Source: DATFDN01 sp035685165 (GTDB taxonomy: Bacteria; Pseudomonadota; Alphaproteobacteria; Acetobacterales; Acetobacteraceae). Taken from it: DNA of 64,000 nt. The stretch's first letter is position 1. Each line of letters opens with the position of its first letter. The stretch covers positions 62,001-126,000 of the forward strand of contig DASRBI010000023.1 in the NCBI GenBank assembly GCA_035685165.1, read 5' to 3'. The notes under the pieces were generated by a model. The model was not told the DNA's origin, searched no databases, and saw only the letters and a list, made by a program, of their open reading frames with translations. The position numbers were made by a program, and so were the translations under genes. Positions 16,164 to 24,723 of this stretch are shown here, in pieces.

Positions 16164-17296
16164 TGGCCTATGTCGCGGTCAAGGGCGGCGAGCGCGCGAT
16201 CGACGCCGCCCACACCTGGCTCGCCGATGCGCGGCGCGGCGACCGTTCAGTGCCGGAGCTCGGAACCGCGCAGATCGAAGAACAGCTTGGGCGCGCGGTG
16301 GATCGCGTGATGGCTGAGGGCTCGCTCTACGATCCGGGTCTCGCCGCGCTCGCGATCAAGCAAGCGCAGGGCGATCTGGTGGAGGCAGCATTCCTCGTCC
16401 GCGCCTTCCGCACCACCCTGCCGCGCTTGGGCGCGTCGCAGCCGGTGGAAACCGCGCGCATGGCGATCACGCGGCGCATCTCGGCGATCTTCAAGGATCT
16501 GCCGGGGGGGCAGGTGCTCGGGCCGACCTACGACTACAGCCACCGGCTGCTCGATTTCGCGCTCGAAGGGAGCGAACCGCCGGATGCCAAACAGGCGCGC
16601 CCCGATGCCGAGCCGGCGCCGCATGTCCACGCCTTTCTCGGCGGCGAAGGGCTCTTGGAGCCGGACGAGCCGCAAGTTGCGGACCCGCCTGACCTCACCC
16701 GCCAGCCGCTGCGCTTTCCCGCCGACCGCGCGCTGCGCTTGCAGGCCTTGGCGCGCGGCGACGAGGGTTTTTTGCTCGGGCTCGGCTACTCCACCCAGCG
16801 CGGTTATGGCGGTACGCACCCGTTCGCGGGCGAGATTCGCGTGGGCGAGGTGGAAGTGGAAATCGTGCCGCCGGAGCTCGGCTTTCCCGTCAGCATCGCC
16901 GACCTGACGCTCACCGAGTGCCAGATGGTCAACCAGTTCAAGGGCTCGAAGACCGTCCCGCCGCAGTTCACGCGCGGCTACGGCCTGGCTTTCGGCCATT
17001 CCGAACGCAAGGCGATGGCGATGGCGCTGGTCGATCGCGCGCTGCGCGCCGCGGAGCTCGGCGAGGAAACCGGCGCTCCGGCGCAGGATGTCGAATTCGT
17101 CCTCTATCATTCGGACAACGTGGAAGCGACCGGCTTCGTCGAGCATTTGAAGCTGCCGCACTACGTCGATTTCCAGAGCGAGCTCGAAGCGGTGCGCCGG
17201 ATGCGCGCGGCTGCCGCGAGCTCCCTCGCCACCGCCGGGAGCGGAGAGGGTTGGGGCGAGGTGGGGGACTCCCGCAAGACGGAGCCCGCGAAATGA
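16163..17296 (+). CDS. phnI: C-P lyase subunit PhnI
   Basis: A 377-residue nucleosidase-like subunit that with PhnG, H and L displaces adenine from ATP with the phosphonate. Family motifs include the N-terminal MAYVAVKGGERAI, GTAQIEEQLGRAVDRVM near residue 33, and GYSTQRGYGGTHPFAGE near 212. Oddly, the last 25 residues or so (SGEGWGEVGDSRKTEPAK) are encoded by a copy of an intergenic repeat (17241-17267) also found at 41587-41613. The tail is therefore probably repeat-derived and dispensable. The stop overlaps phnJ by 4 bp. Confidence 0.93.
   Translation: MAYVAVKGGERAIDAAHTWLADARRGDRSVPELGTAQIEEQLGRAVDRVMAEGSLYDPGLAALAIKQAQGDLVEAAFLVRAFRTTLPRLGASQPVETARMAITRRISAIFKDLPGGQVLGPTYDYSHRLLDFALEGSEPPDAKQARPDAEPAPHVHAFLGGEGLLEPDEPQVADPPDLTRQPLRFPADRALRLQALARGDEGFLLGLGYSTQRGYGGTHPFAGEIRVGEVEVEIVPPELGFPVSIADLTLTECQMVNQFKGSKTVPPQFTRGYGLAFGHSERKAMAMALVDRALRAAELGEETGAPAQDVEFVLYHSDNVEATGFVEHLKLPHYVDFQSELEAVRRMRAAAASSLATAGSGEGWGEVGDSRKTEPAK
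17241..17267. repeat. Intergenic-type repeat embedded in the phnI 3' end
   Basis: GCGGAGAGGGTT at 17241-17252 followed by GGGGCGAGGTGGG matches the stretch at 41588-41612 at all but two positions. The second copy is in a non-coding gap and is linked to a perfect 12-bp palindrome. The copy here is translated as the PhnI C-terminus, in the frame giving GSGEGWGEVG. Confidence 0.55.
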
Positions 17297-18123
17297 ACGG
17301 CTACAACTTTGCCTATCTCGACGAACAGACGAAACGAATGATCCGCCGCGCGCTCTTGAAAGCGGTGGCGATCCCCGGCCACCAGGTGCCGTTCGGCTCG
17401 CGTGAGATGCCGATGCCCTATGGCTGGGGCACAGGCGGCATTCAAATCACCGCCTCGGTGCTCGGTCCCGCCGACGTGCTCAAGGTGATCGACCAGGGCG
17501 CGGACGACACCACCAACGCCGTCTCGATCCGCCGCTTCTTCGCCCGCACCGCCGGCGTCCGCACCACCACGCGCACCGCCGAGGCGACCGTGATCCAGAC
17601 TCGCCACCGCATCCCGGAAACCAAGCTGCGGGAGGACCAGATCCTCGTCTATCAGGTGCCGCAGCCGGAGCCGCTGTGGCGCCTCGTGCCCTCGCGCGCC
17701 GAGACGCGGCGGATGCACGCGCTCGCCGAGTACGGCGTCATGCACGTGCGCCTTTACGAGGACATCGCCCGGCTCGGGCAGGTGGCCATCAGCTACGATT
17801 ATCCGGTGATGGTGAACGGGCGCTACCTGATGTCGCCGAGCCCGATCCCCGCCTTCGACAACCCGAAGATGCACCGCATGGCCGCGCTGCAGTTGTTCGG
17901 CGCCGGGCGCGAGAAGCGCATCTACGCCGTGCCGCCCTATACCGAGGTGCGCTCGCTCGACTTCGACGATCATCCGTTCCGTCCCGCCCGCGCGCCGCAG
18001 GCGTGCATCCTGTGCGGCGCGACCGACAGCTATCTCGATGAAGTCGTCACCGACGACCGCGGCGGGCGGATGTTTGTTTGCTCCGACACCGATTACTGCG
18101 CCGGGCGGCGCGCGGCAGCGTGA
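17293..18123 (+). CDS. phnJ: C-P lyase catalytic radical-SAM subunit PhnJ
   Basis: A 276-residue subunit that cleaves the carbon-phosphorus bond of 5-phosphoribosyl 1-methylphosphonate, releasing methane and the 1,2-cyclic phosphate. The four cysteines Cys238, Cys241, Cys263 and Cys269 give CX2CX21CX5C, exactly the unusual [4Fe-4S] pattern of PhnJ. REMPMPYGWGTGGIQ and DQGADDTTNAVSIRRFF are near-invariant family sequences. All key residues appear intact, so the enzyme should be active. Both ends overlap their neighbours by 4 bp. Confidence 0.97.
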   Translation: MNGYNFAYLDEQTKRMIRRALLKAVAIPGHQVPFGSREMPMPYGWGTGGIQITASVLGPADVLKVIDQGADDTTNAVSIRRFFARTAGVRTTTRTAEATVIQTRHRIPETKLREDQILVYQVPQPEPLWRLVPSRAETRRMHALAEYGVMHVRLYEDIARLGQVAISYDYPVMVNGRYLMSPSPIPAFDNPKMHRMAALQLFGAGREKRIYAVPPYTEVRSLDFDDHPFRPARAPQACILCGATDSYLDEVVTDDRGGRMFVCSDTDYCAGRRAAA

Positions 18124-18890
18124 GCGCCACGCTGCTTTCCGCCCGCGAGCTGTCCTTCGCCTTCGGCCCAATCCCGGCGCTGCGCGGCGTCTCGGTTGAT
18201 CTCTGGCCGGGCGAGGTGCTGGCGGTGGTGGGCGAGTCCGGTTCGGGCAAGACGACCCTGCTCAACGTGCTGCTGGGCCGGCTGCGCCCCGATGCGGGCG
18301 CGGTCTGGTACCGCGACGAGGCGGGGCATCTGGCCGACGTGCACGCGATGGCCGAGCCCGAGCTGCGCCGGCTGCACCGCTCCGACTGGGGTTTCGTGCA
18401 GCAGGATGCCAAGGCGAGCCTTCGCATGGCGGTCAGCGCCGGCGGCAATATCGGCGAGCGGCTGATGGCTCAGGGCGCGCGGCACTATGGCAATATCCGC
18501 GCCGCCGCCGCGGAATGGCTGGAGCGCGTCGAGATCGACCCCGCGCGCATCGACGACCTGCCGCGCACCTTCTCGGGCGGCATGTTGCAGCGCCTGCAAA
18601 TCGCCCGCGTGCTCGTCACGCATCCGCGCCTCGTCTTCATGGACGAACCGACGGGGGGCCTCGATGTCTCGGTGCAGGCGCGGCTGCTTGATTTGATCCG
18701 CAAGCTCGTCTCCCGGCTCGGCATCGCGGTGGTGCTGGTCACGCACGATCTCGGCGTCGCGCGCCTGCTGGCCGAGCGGCTGATCGTCATGCAGGGCGGG
18801 CGGGTGGTGGAGCACGGGCTAACGGATCAGGTGCTGGACGATCCGCAGCATCCCTATACGCAGCTCCTGGTCAGCTCGGTGCTGCAATGA
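18120..18890 (+). CDS. phnK: Phosphonate C-P lyase system ATP-binding protein PhnK
   Basis: A 256-residue ABC-type ATPase that docks on the C-P lyase core complex. The Walker A motif is GESGSGKTT near residue 39, the signature is FSGGMLQRLQIARVL near 155, and Walker B is LVFMDEPTGGLDV near 175. The oligopeptide-type extended C-terminus HPYTQLL is present. It starts with GTG at 18120, overlapping the phnJ stop by 4 bp. No permease is linked, which fits a role in the enzyme complex and not in import. Confidence 0.93.
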   Translation: MSATLLSARELSFAFGPIPALRGVSVDLWPGEVLAVVGESGSGKTTLLNVLLGRLRPDAGAVWYRDEAGHLADVHAMAEPELRRLHRSDWGFVQQDAKASLRMAVSAGGNIGERLMAQGARHYGNIRAAAAEWLERVEIDPARIDDLPRTFSGGMLQRLQIARVLVTHPRLVFMDEPTGGLDVSVQARLLDLIRKLVSRLGIAVVLVTHDLGVARLLAERLIVMQGGRVVEHGLTDQVLDDPQHPYTQLLVSSVLQ

Positions 18891-19588
18891 GCGACACGAT
18901 GATTGCGGCCAGCGGACTGGCCAAAAGCTTCACCCTCCATCTCCGCGGCGGCGTGCGGATCCCGGTGCTGGACGGCTTGCGCCTCGAAGTCCGCGCCGGC
19001 GAATGCGTGGTGCTCTCCGGTCCTTCGGGCGTCGGCAAATCCACCCTGATGCGCGCGCTCCACGGCACCTACCGCCTCGACGGCGGCCGCATCCTGGTGC
19101 GCCATCGCGGCACCATGACCGACCTCGCCGTCGCCGATGAGCGCACGATCCTGGAAATCCGCCGCGAGACGATCGGCTATGTCAGCCAGTTCCTGCGCGT
19201 CGTGCCGCGCGTCGGCGCGCGCGATCTGGTGGCCGAGGCCGCCGTCGCGCACGGGATGGATGAGGACGCGGCGCGCGTGCGCGCCGAGGCTCTGCTGGCG
19301 CGGCTCAACATCCCGCGCCGGCTACACCTGTTGCCGCCGGCCACCTTCTCGGGCGGCGAGCAGCAGCGGGTGAACCTGGCGCGCGGCTTCATTGCGCGCC
19401 GGCCGGTCCTGCTGCTCGACGAACCCACCGCATCCTTGGATGCGGCGAACCGGCGCGTCGTGATCGACCTCATCCGGGAGGCGAAGCAAGACGGCGCCGC
19501 CATCGTCGGCATCTTCCACGACGAGGAGGTGCGCGCTGCGGTCGCCGACCGGCTGTTTGCGATGGAGCCCTTGCAGGACGCCGCATGA
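18887..19588 (+). CDS. phnL: Phosphonate C-P lyase system ATP-binding protein PhnL
   Basis: A 233-residue ABC-type ATPase required with PhnG, H and I for the first step of C-P lyase metabolism. Walker A is SGPSGVGKSTL near residue 45, the signature is FSGGEQQRVNLARGF near 157, and Walker B is LLLDEPTASLD near 176. PhnK and PhnL form a stacked dimer on the core complex in E. coli. The ATG overlaps the phnK stop and the stop overlaps the phnM ATG. Confidence 0.93.
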   Translation: MSDTMIAASGLAKSFTLHLRGGVRIPVLDGLRLEVRAGECVVLSGPSGVGKSTLMRALHGTYRLDGGRILVRHRGTMTDLAVADERTILEIRRETIGYVSQFLRVVPRVGARDLVAEAAVAHGMDEDAARVRAEALLARLNIPRRLHLLPPATFSGGEQQRVNLARGFIARRPVLLLDEPTASLDAANRRVVIDLIREAKQDGAAIVGIFHDEEVRAAVADRLFAMEPLQDAA

Positions 19589-20721
19589 TCAAAGAGACGA
19601 TTCTTACTAACGCGGCGCTCGTCTTGCCGGACGAGGTCTTGCACGGAACCATTCTCCTGCGCGGAGACGCGATCGCCGACATTCAGCCCGGGCCTTCGCA
19701 CGTCAAGGGCGCGCTCGATCTCGAAGGCGACTACCTGATCCCCGGCATCGTCGATCTGCACACCGACAATCTGGAGCGGCAGGTGCAGCCGCGCAGCAAT
19801 GCGCGCTGGCCCTCTTCCTCGGCGCTGGTGGCGCACGACCAGCAATGCGCCGCCGCCGGCGTGACCACAGTGCTCGATGCGCTCTGCCTCGGTGATCTCG
19901 GCTTCGAGAGGGACCGCATCCGCACCTTCCGCGAGGGCGTGGCGGATATCGAGGCGCTCGGCGCGGCCGGACTGCTGCGCGCGGAGCATTTTCTGCATCT
20001 GCGCTGCGAGGTGCCCGCCGACGACATGCCGGCGCTGTTCGACTCTGTTGCCGATCATCCGCTTGTGCGGCTGGTCAGCCTGATGGACCACACGCCGGGT
20101 GTGGGGCAGTACGCCAATGTCGAATACTACCGCGCCATGCGGCGCAGCATCGGCTCCACCGATGCGGAACTCGACGCCAAGATCGTCGAGCTGCAAGCCA
20201 ATCGCGAACGGTTGCGGGAGGCGAATCGCCGCTTCGTCCTCCGCCGCCTCGCCGGCAGCGATGTCGCGCTGGCTAGTCACGACGATCGCACCGCCGAGGA
20301 GGTGGCGGAGAACGCCGCCGACGGCATCCGGGTGAGCGAGTTCCCCGTCTCGATGGAAGCAGCCGAGGCAGCCAAGCGCGCCGGCATGGGGGTGATTGCG
20401 GGGGCGCCCAACGTGGTGCGGGGCGGCTCGCATTCGGGCAATGTCTCCGCTCGCGCGATGATGGAGGCCGGGCTCGTCGATGCGCTCGCCTCGGACTATG
20501 TCCCGACCAGCCTGATGGAGGCGGCGTTTGCCGCCGTGCGCTTCGGCGTGGCGCTGCCGCGAGCGGTCGCCATGATTTCCGCCGCTCCCGCTCGGATCGC
20601 CGGTCTCGCCGATCGCGGCTCGCTGCAAGCAGGCTTGCGCGCCGATCTCGTCCGTGTGCGGGTGCGCGAGAAGGTGCCGGTTGCGCTTGCAACTTGGCGT
20701 GCCGCGGAACGTATCGCATGA
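19585..20721 (+). CDS. phnM: Alpha-D-ribose 1-methylphosphonate 5-triphosphate diphosphatase (paralogue 2, operonic)
   Basis: A 378-residue amidohydrolase. The metal-binding motif GIVDLHTDNLERQVQPR is the canonical PhnM form. LMDHTPGVGQYAN, LASHDDRT and GAPNVVRGGSHSGN also match. Its place directly after phnL in the overlapping operon makes it the likely main diphosphatase of the pathway. The other copy, at 13193, lies beside phnF and differs in the first metal motif. Confidence 0.93.
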   Translation: MIKETILTNAALVLPDEVLHGTILLRGDAIADIQPGPSHVKGALDLEGDYLIPGIVDLHTDNLERQVQPRSNARWPSSSALVAHDQQCAAAGVTTVLDALCLGDLGFERDRIRTFREGVADIEALGAAGLLRAEHFLHLRCEVPADDMPALFDSVADHPLVRLVSLMDHTPGVGQYANVEYYRAMRRSIGSTDAELDAKIVELQANRERLREANRRFVLRRLAGSDVALASHDDRTAEEVAENAADGIRVSEFPVSMEAAEAAKRAGMGVIAGAPNVVRGGSHSGNVSARAMMEAGLVDALASDYVPTSLMEAAFAAVRFGVALPRAVAMISAAPARIAGLADRGSLQAGLRADLVRVRVREKVPVALATWRAAERIA

Positions 20722-21407
20722 CTATGTCGTCGCGGGGGCGGGTGGCGGCGTTCTATGCACCCGAGCCGGACGATCCGCTGGCTTCGCTCGGCGCTTCCTG
20801 GCTCGGCCGCGACGCCGAAACCGGGGCCGCGTGCGCGCAGCCTGCCGTGGCGGGGATCGCCGGGATCACCGAGGCGCCGCGCCATTATGGCTTGCACGCG
20901 ACTCTGAAGCCGCCGATGCGGCTGCGCCCCGGCGCCACCTGGGAGGATGTGCTCACCGAAGCTCACGCGTTGGCGGCGGGGGTTGCTCCGTTCGCACTGC
21001 CCCCGCTGGTCGTCGCCAGCCTCGGCGGCTTCCTCGCGCTGCGCGAAACCGCGCCGTCCACGAGCTTGCAGGCCTTGGCCGATCTCAGCGTGACGGCGCT
21101 CGACCGCTTCCGCGCCCCACCCGATGAGGCCGAACTCGCGCGTCGCCGCCGCGCCGGGCTGTCGGCGGCGCAGGAAGCGATGCTGCTCCGCTTCGGTTAT
21201 CCGTACGTGTTCGCCGCTTGGCGCTTCCACATCACGCTCACACGGCGGCTCGCGGCCGAGGAGCGTGCCCGGATCGCCGATGCCGCCGCGGCGCATTTCG
21301 CCCCGGCGATCCGCCTCGAGCGCATCGTCAATAGCATCTGCCTGTTTTATCAGCCGGAGCCGGACGCGCCCTTCCTGCTGCGTGCGCGGGTGCCGCTCCG
21401 CGGCTGA
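20718..21407 (+). CDS. DUF1045 2H-phosphoesterase, phosphonate operon protein
   Basis: A 229-residue protein of the DUF1045 family found in phn operons. Two H-x-T-L motifs, His60 (HATLKPP) and His171 (HITLTRR), define the 2H phosphoesterase superfamily, whose members open cyclic or 2',3'-linked phosphates. The ATG at 20718 overlaps the phnM stop by 4 bp. C-P lyase yields 5-phosphoribosyl 1,2-cyclic phosphate, which E. coli opens with PhnP. No phnP is present here, so this protein may do that step. This is an inference from fold and context. Confidence 0.85.
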   Translation: MTMSSRGRVAAFYAPEPDDPLASLGASWLGRDAETGAACAQPAVAGIAGITEAPRHYGLHATLKPPMRLRPGATWEDVLTEAHALAAGVAPFALPPLVVASLGGFLALRETAPSTSLQALADLSVTALDRFRAPPDEAELARRRRAGLSAAQEAMLLRFGYPYVFAAWRFHITLTRRLAAEERARIADAAAAHFAPAIRLERIVNSICLFYQPEPDAPFLLRARVPLRG

Positions 21408-21410
21408 GGC

Positions 21411-22037
21411 TCACACCAGCGGACGGGCGATGTGCTCGCGGTACACCGGCCGGGAGAGCAGGCGGTCGTACCAGGCGCGCAGGTTGGGCACCTCCGGCCG
21501 GTCGAACTCCATGGTGAACCAGCGATGCACATGCACGCCCCAGCAGATGTCGGCGAGCGTCGGCGCATCGCCGCAGATGAACGGATGGCGGGCGAGCTCG
21601 GCGCCGATATAGCCGTACGCCCGCGCCGCCTCGCCGATTGCCGCTTTGATCGCCGCCTGATCGCGCTTTTCCGGCGGGGTGCGTACGAGGCCGAGGAAGA
21701 TCACGCCCTGCGGCCGATTCATCACGGTCTGCTGGGCGTCCATCCAGCGGTCGATGCTGCCGCGGGCCTTGGCATCCCACGGAAACCAGGGCGTGTTCCC
21801 GGCGTGGGCCGTGCAAATGTAGCGCAGGATCGCGTTGCTCTCCCAGAGCGTGAAATCGTCCTCCTGCAAGGTCGGCACGAGCCCCGTGGGGTTCATCGCG
21901 CGGTATTCCGGCGTGTCAGTCTTGCCGAACGGGCCGCCGACATCACGTCGCTCATAGGGAAGCTTCAGCTCCTCGAGCAGCCAGATCACCTTCATCACGT
22001 TGCTGGAGGTCGATCGGCCCCACAGGATGCGCGTCAT
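21411..22037 (-). CDS. Glutathione S-transferase family protein
   Basis: A 208-residue GST. The N-terminal thioredoxin-like domain has GRSTSSNVMKVIWLLEEL, with Ser11 or Ser12 as the candidate activating residue. NPTGLVPTLQ carries the cis-Pro, and WESNAILRYI the glutathione gamma-Glu contact. The C-terminal helical domain follows. GAGGAGC lies upstream of the ATG. It is convergent with the DUF1045 gene, 3 bp away. The substrate is unknown. It is not closely similar to the GST at 1567. Confidence 0.88.
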   Translation of the reverse strand: MTRILWGRSTSSNVMKVIWLLEELKLPYERRDVGGPFGKTDTPEYRAMNPTGLVPTLQEDDFTLWESNAILRYICTAHAGNTPWFPWDAKARGSIDRWMDAQQTVMNRPQGVIFLGLVRTPPEKRDQAAIKAAIGEAARAYGYIGAELARHPFICGDAPTLADICWGVHVHRWFTMEFDRPEVPNLRAWYDRLLSRPVYREHIARPLV

Positions 22038-22317
22038 GTCCGTTGCTCCTCGCCTGCCTGACTAGGTCCAGCCTAGGCACGTCGCGCCGCCCGCGGAAGC
22101 GGGGCGGCGGCGTCTCAGGAACCGGGCAGGTTCTGCGCCGGGCACCGGCGCCAGCAACAGCCCGCCCGCCCGCCGCCTGGGCGTCGAGATGCTGGACCGC
22201 GACCCGCCCCTCATCCCTGCGGCGCTCCGGCGACGGGGCCGCCCCCGCCAGTGGAATTGCCGCGCGTAAGCCTAAGCGGGTTGCCCGCCGTGCGGAAGCG
22301 GCGCATGGACCGGCGCC

Positions 22318-22818
22318 ATGACGCTGCTGCAAACGCGCACGGCCGCCCTGATCCTGGCGCTCGCCGGTGCGCTGGCGCTCGGCGGGGCGCTCGCTTCGCA
22401 ATACTGGATCGGCCTCGTGCCGTGCGCGCTTTGCTTGGTCGAACGCTGGCCCTGGCGCGCCGTGATCGTCGTCGGGTTGATCGCCGCGTCGCTGCCGCCG
22501 CGTGCCGGGCGATGGGCACTCGGCATAGGCCTGATCGTCCTGCTTGCCAGCACCGCGCTGGGGGCGGTGCATGTCGGCGTGGAGCTGGGGCTTTGGAAGA
22601 GCCCGCTGCCAGAGTGCGCCGCGCCGCCGCTCGGCACAGGTTCGATCGCCGAGCGGCTCGCTGCCATGCCGCTCCGTCCGGCCAAGCCGTGCGACGCGCC
22701 GAGCTACTTGGTGCCCGGCCTGCCAGTCTCGATCGCGGCGATGAACCTGATCTGGTCCGTCGTCGTATTCCTTGCGCTCGCCGTCTATCTCGCGTGCAGC
22801 CGGGGGAGCAGGCGATGA
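22318..22818 (+). CDS. dsbB: DsbB-like disulfide bond formation protein
   Basis: A 166-residue inner-membrane protein with four predicted transmembrane helices. It would re-oxidise a periplasmic DsbA and pass electrons to ubiquinone. Cys36 and Cys39 in the VPCALCLVERWPW motif form the quinone-linked pair. Cys100 and Cys125 in the second periplasmic loop form the DsbA-linked pair. The next gene overlaps by 4 bp and encodes a ubiquinone biosynthesis enzyme, which fits the electron acceptor. No dsbA is nearby. Confidence 0.85.
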   Translation: MTLLQTRTAALILALAGALALGGALASQYWIGLVPCALCLVERWPWRAVIVVGLIAASLPPRAGRWALGIGLIVLLASTALGAVHVGVELGLWKSPLPECAAPPLGTGSIAERLAAMPLRPAKPCDAPSYLVPGLPVSIAAMNLIWSVVVFLALAVYLACSRGSRR

Positions 22819-23363
22819 CTAAGATAGACCAGTACCTGCCGGGTGATCCGCCACCGCAGGAACGGATCGCGCGCATGATCCGCGTCGATCATGCCGGCGA
22901 ATATGGCGCCCGCCGCATCTACGAGGGCCAGCTCGCGGTGCTGGGGCGGCGTGCCGGCGCCGCGGCAATTCGCCAGATGAAGGCCCAGGAGGAGCGGCAC
23001 CTGCGCGCCTTCGAGGAACTGATCGCCCGCCGCCGTGTGCGCCCGACGGCGCTTTTGCCGGTATGGCATCTGGCCGGCTTCGCGCTCGGTGCGGCCACGG
23101 CGGCGCTGGGCGAACGGGCCGCGATGGCCTGCACGGTCGCGGTCGAGGAGGCGATCGACGCGCATTACGCGGGCCAAGCCGCGCGCCTGCCGGAGGACGA
23201 GGCGGAGCTGCGCGCGATGATCGAGGCATTCCGCGCCGAGGAACTGGAGCATCGCGACATCGGCCTCGCCCATGGGGCGGAACGCGCGCCCGGCTATCCG
23301 CTGCTCCGCGCCGCCATCAAGGCGGGCTGCCGGGCCGCCATCCGGCTGAGCGAGCGCCTCTAG
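22815..23363 (+). CDS. coq7: Demethoxyubiquinone hydroxylase, COQ7 family
   Basis: A 182-residue di-iron monooxygenase that hydroxylates demethoxyubiquinone in ubiquinone synthesis. The duplicated ferritin-like helix pair is clear. Iron ligands include the Glu of HAGEYGARRIYEGQ, EERH near residue 60, the Glu of VAVEEAIDAHY, and EELEHRD near 144. ATGA overlaps the dsbB stop. It is short compared with eukaryotic COQ7 but normal for alphaproteobacteria. Confidence 0.93.
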   Translation: MTKIDQYLPGDPPPQERIARMIRVDHAGEYGARRIYEGQLAVLGRRAGAAAIRQMKAQEERHLRAFEELIARRRVRPTALLPVWHLAGFALGAATAALGERAAMACTVAVEEAIDAHYAGQAARLPEDEAELRAMIEAFRAEELEHRDIGLAHGAERAPGYPLLRAAIKAGCRAAIRLSERL

Positions 23364-23379
23364 CTAGACGAATACGGGC

Positions 23380-23994
23380 CTACATCGGCTGGTTGTCCAC
23401 CCGTTTGCCGAGCGCCCGGCCAAGCAGTTGCCCGAGGTCGAAAGCAAGCTGGGTATTGTCGCCGCCCTGCGGCGTGCATTGCAGGGAGGCGACCCAGTAC
23501 ACGGTGCCATCTGCTCCACGCGCCTGCGCGTTCATGATCAGCAGCACGGTGGGTGTCGTGCCGCGCTGACGCGAAAACAAGCCGGCGGAGGGGAAGTCGG
23601 GAAGCGCCGCCGACCTCCCGCCCTGGAGCCCGGAAACCGGCGCGCTGCTCCATGAGGAGAAGCCCGAATTGTCCGATCGCCCGAGCCCGACGGTCGAACC
23701 GGCGCTGCCGCCTTGTCCGACGGCCTGCCAACGCAGCCGGATGCGTACATTCGGTGCGCCCGTGACCTTGAGGCCGGCCTGGCTCAGGCCATTGGTGAAA
23801 GCCTCTCCGAGCGAGACATTGCGCCGCGAATTGTCTCGCAGGTCGACCGCAACCACCGCAGGATGGGGCAGCGCCTGCAGTGGGGTGGCGGAGAACTGCC
23901 CGGTGCAGCTCGGCATGCCGCGGGCGGCGCCGGCGGCGCCGATCAGGGCCGCGACGGCCAACAGCGATGCTGCGGTTCGGAATACGGGGCTCAT
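23380..23994 (-). CDS. Secreted protein of unknown function
   Basis: A 204-residue protein with a signal peptide (MSPVFRTAASLLAVAALIG and then AAGAARG). The mature part is rich in Ser and Gly in the middle, and VDLRDNSRRNVSLGEAFTNGLSQAG near residue 50 looks like a small outer-membrane or periplasmic fold. I do not recognise the family. The ATG at 23994 is favoured because the signal peptide begins there and GGAGGGA lies upstream. It is convergent with coq7. Confidence 0.65.
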   Translation of the reverse strand: MSPVFRTAASLLAVAALIGAAGAARGMPSCTGQFSATPLQALPHPAVVAVDLRDNSRRNVSLGEAFTNGLSQAGLKVTGAPNVRIRLRWQAVGQGGSAGSTVGLGRSDNSGFSSWSSAPVSGLQGGRSAALPDFPSAGLFSRQRGTTPTVLLIMNAQARGADGTVYWVASLQCTPQGGDNTQLAFDLGQLLGRALGKRVDNQPM

Positions 23995-24172
23995 CGGCAG
24001 GCACTCCCTCCCTGCTGGCGGCATCGGCGCCGGTCGTGACATTCGTCACCGCCGGTTCGGCGCGAACCCGGCACGTGCGCCGGGCCGGCTCACGCCGCCG
24101 AACCGCCTCGACGGCGCGGGGCGGAATAAGGTCACATATTCGGGACCGCACAGCCATGAGGGAAGTGGCAGA

Positions 24173-24637
24173 ATGACAACGAACCGAGCTTGCGGTGTCC
24201 TCGCCGCCGTTGCCGGATCGGCGCTCGCAGGATGCACCGCCATTTACCAGGGCACCGCGCCGCCAGTCGTGGCCGTCAGTAACCCGTTCGGCGCACCCCT
24301 CGTCCTGAACCGCCCCCCCGGGCCGCCGCCCCCGCCGCCGGCGGCCGATCTCAACGGCGCCTACAGCGGCACCGCTTTCGTGCTCGATACCGGCGGCGGT
24401 GTATGTGTTCAGAACCGGCCGGTGAGAGATTTCCTGGTGCATGACCATCGCGTGCGGTGGCTGGGGTTCCGCGGCCGCATCGCCCCGGATGGGGAACTGC
24501 AAATGGTCTACGGCACCACCTGGGTCTACGGGCAGTTCGTTGGCGACCGCTTCCAGGGACAGATCAGCTTCATGGGCGGACGCAATTTCGAAGGCAACTG
24601 CACTTACATCATGGAGCTGCGGCGCTCCCCCGCGTGA
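24173..24637 (+). CDS. Putative lipoprotein
   Basis: A 154-residue protein with a lipoprotein signal ending in the lipobox LAGC (Cys near residue 21). A Pro-rich linker (PPGPPPPPP) and a compact C-terminal domain of about 95 residues beginning DLNGAYSGTAFVLDTGG follow. The domain looks beta-rich and ends NCTYIMELRR. No known family is recognised. It diverges from the secreted-protein gene at 23380, and both may be envelope proteins. Confidence 0.7.
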   Translation: MTTNRACGVLAAVAGSALAGCTAIYQGTAPPVVAVSNPFGAPLVLNRPPGPPPPPPAADLNGAYSGTAFVLDTGGGVCVQNRPVRDFLVHDHRVRWLGFRGRIAPDGELQMVYGTTWVYGQFVGDRFQGQISFMGGRNFEGNCTYIMELRRSPA

Positions 24638-24723
24638 TCAGCAGGCGGTGGACCAGAACACACCGCGGAGGCTGCCACTCGAGGATCATCGCCGGGCTTG
24701 TGGGCCTGGCCCCCTGCGCCTGA

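Noticed and set aside
22038..22317. Possible gene in the 280-bp gap before dsbB
   Set aside because: Open frames exist on both strands, but none has a ribosome binding site or recognisable sequence. I see only GC-rich intergenic DNA.
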